DNA of 6,134 bases, from the NCBI GenBank assembly GCA_029263945.1, contig JARIDM010000265.1:1-6134 (forward strand), given 5' to 3'. Position 1 is the first letter of the stretch; every line of letters begins with the position of its first letter. Positions 5,414 through 6,134 of this stretch are shown here, one piece after another. The translations under genes and the position numbers were made by a program. The notes below the pieces were generated by a model. That model saw only the letters and a list, made by a program, of their open reading frames with translations, ran no database searches and had not been told where the DNA came from. This stretch comes from Sporosarcina sp. Lineage in GTDB: Bacteria; Bacillota; Bacilli; Bacillales_A; Planococcaceae.

Positions 5414-5959
5414 GTGGATACTATATTCAAGGATTTTGTAAAACATCGAAATGTTGATGAGTCTCTTATTTTAAAGTATAAAGAGAAGTTACCAGAAGAA
5501 TTAATAGAAGTTTGGGAGAACCATGGTTTTGGTCGCTTAAAGAATGGCTATTTAAAAATTATTAATCCCGATGATTATGTAGAGGTAGTAGAGAAAAGTT
5601 ATCAAAGACATAAGCAAGCAATTCCTATTTTTGTAACTGCAATGGGAGATATGATCGTATGGGAAAAAGAAAAGTATGTAAATTTATTAAACTATAAAAA
5701 AGGATGTGTTCATGTCGTTTCATCTGGTTTCGATTTCTTTTTTGAGGACATGTTAGATGAAAACTTTATGGACAAAGAATTAATGTGGCAGCCTTATCCT
5801 GAAGCGATTCGCACATACAAAATCCCTTCTTATGATGAGTGCTTTGGTTATACGCCCTTGTTAGGCTTAGGCGGAACAGAAGAAGTTGGAAAGCTAACGA
5901 CAGTGAAGCAAAAAGAGCATATACGATTAATCGCAGAATGTATGGGCCCTATTGAATAA
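5414..5959 (+). CDS. GAD-like / DUF1851 (Tdi1-type) immunity protein
   Basis: A 181-residue protein with the two-part layout of Tdi1-type immunity proteins. The N-terminal GAD-like domain runs over residues about 1-115: LPEELIEVWENHGFGRLKNG at 26-45, IINPDDYVEVVE at 49-60, AIPIFVTAMGDMIVWE at 69-84. The DUF1851 C-terminal domain runs over about 120-178: YDECFGYTPLLGLGGTEEVG at 140-159, then LTTVKQKEHIRLIAECMGPI. Agrobacterium Tdi1 protects against the type VI DNase Tde1; Gram-positive relatives sit by secreted toxins with similar domains. I chose GTG 5414 because GAGGTG (near 5403-5408) lies five bases upstream; the ATG at 5412 is in another frame. The protein is soluble and cytosolic. It is the last gene before the terminal palindrome. 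Specific binding to a DNase is inference from the family. Confidence 0.85.
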   Translation: MDTIFKDFVKHRNVDESLILKYKEKLPEELIEVWENHGFGRLKNGYLKIINPDDYVEVVEKSYQRHKQAIPIFVTAMGDMIVWEKEKYVNLLNYKKGCVHVVSSGFDFFFEDMLDENFMDKELMWQPYPEAIRTYKIPSYDECFGYTPLLGLGGTEEVGKLTTVKQKEHIRLIAECMGPIE

Positions 5960-6006
5960 ACTTAAAAAGTCATCCGATCCATGTGATATCGGCGTGATTG
6001 GATATA

Positions 6007-6134
6007 TATAATAGGTTAAAATTAAATGTTTTTAATTGACTGTAAATAGTCTACCCCCTAAACTAATATATATATTAGTTTAGGGGGTAGACTATTTACA
6101 GTCAATTAAAAACATTTAATTTTAACCTATTATA
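6007..6134. repeat. Perfect 128-bp palindrome with no loop, at the window end
   Basis: The 64 bases 6007-6070 are the exact reverse complement of 6071-6134, with the centre between 6070 and 6071 inside ATATATAT. I checked the arms block by block and found no mismatch. The arms contain CTACCCCCTAAAC and its complement. Each arm also contains a TTGACT (left arm 6036-6041) with TAAACT 17 bases on (6059-6064), so a promoter-like signal points inward on both strands. No T-run follows the stem, so it is not a normal terminator. The repeat reaches the last base, so its true length is unknown. Confidence 0.95.

Noticed and set aside
5972..6003. Hairpin ATCCGATC / GATTGGAT after the last gene as a terminator
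   Set aside because: It has eight pairs with one G-U and a 16-base loop, but no T-run follows, so it is not supported as an intrinsic terminator.
6042..6099. Central palindrome as an ordinary terminator
   Set aside because: No T-run follows either arm, and the perfect symmetry extends to the window edge, far beyond a terminator stem.
1..6134. CRISPR array, tRNA, rRNA or riboswitch
   Set aside because: I found no regularly spaced repeats, no cloverleaf or rRNA-like sequence and no conserved riboswitch core on either strand.

Overview
The window looks like a downstream immunity array of a polymorphic-toxin locus from a low-GC Gram-positive bacterium, most likely Bacillus or a close relative. 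Evidence for this is the AT-rich DNA with AGGAGG-type ribosome binding sites, frequent TTG and GTG starts, and protein families typical of LXG, WapA and Rhs-type toxin loci in Bacillaceae. All supported genes lie on the + strand.

Left edge (1-459): an open frame begins inside an IS256-family transposase (about 39 residues). It passes in frame into the pre-toxin linker of a large secreted toxin and stops just inside the first immunity gene. The toxin N-terminus lies outside the window or has been lost, and no recognisable C-terminal toxin domain remains. This part is clearly richer in G+C (about 48% in the rows counted) than what follows (about one third).

Immunity array (443-5959): an Imm70-family gene; an ankyrin-repeat gene; a YezG/EsaG-like DUF600 gene; a 48-codon ORF that may be broken; an unrecognised 116-residue protein; an unrecognised pair of 132 and 217 residues; a second DUF600 gene about two-thirds identical to the first; a SUKH/SMI1-KNR4 protein of the YrhA type; and a GAD-like/DUF1851 (Tdi1-like) protein. 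Four recognised families plus an ankyrin protein, all common as immunity proteins, lie in one direction with no complete toxin gene between them. This is best read as a string of orphan immunity genes that would protect the cell from toxins of related strains. Short open frames end a few bases inside both DUF600 genes and may be tails of lost toxin modules.

Right edge (5960-6134): after the last gene the sequence ends in a perfect, loop-free 128-bp inverted repeat that reaches the last base. It may be an assembly or amplification fold-back, or a genuine palindrome such as a hairpin replicon end. With the left edge lying in an insertion-sequence fragment, the window looks like a whole contig bounded by repeats.

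No tRNA, rRNA, CRISPR array or complete mobile element was seen.
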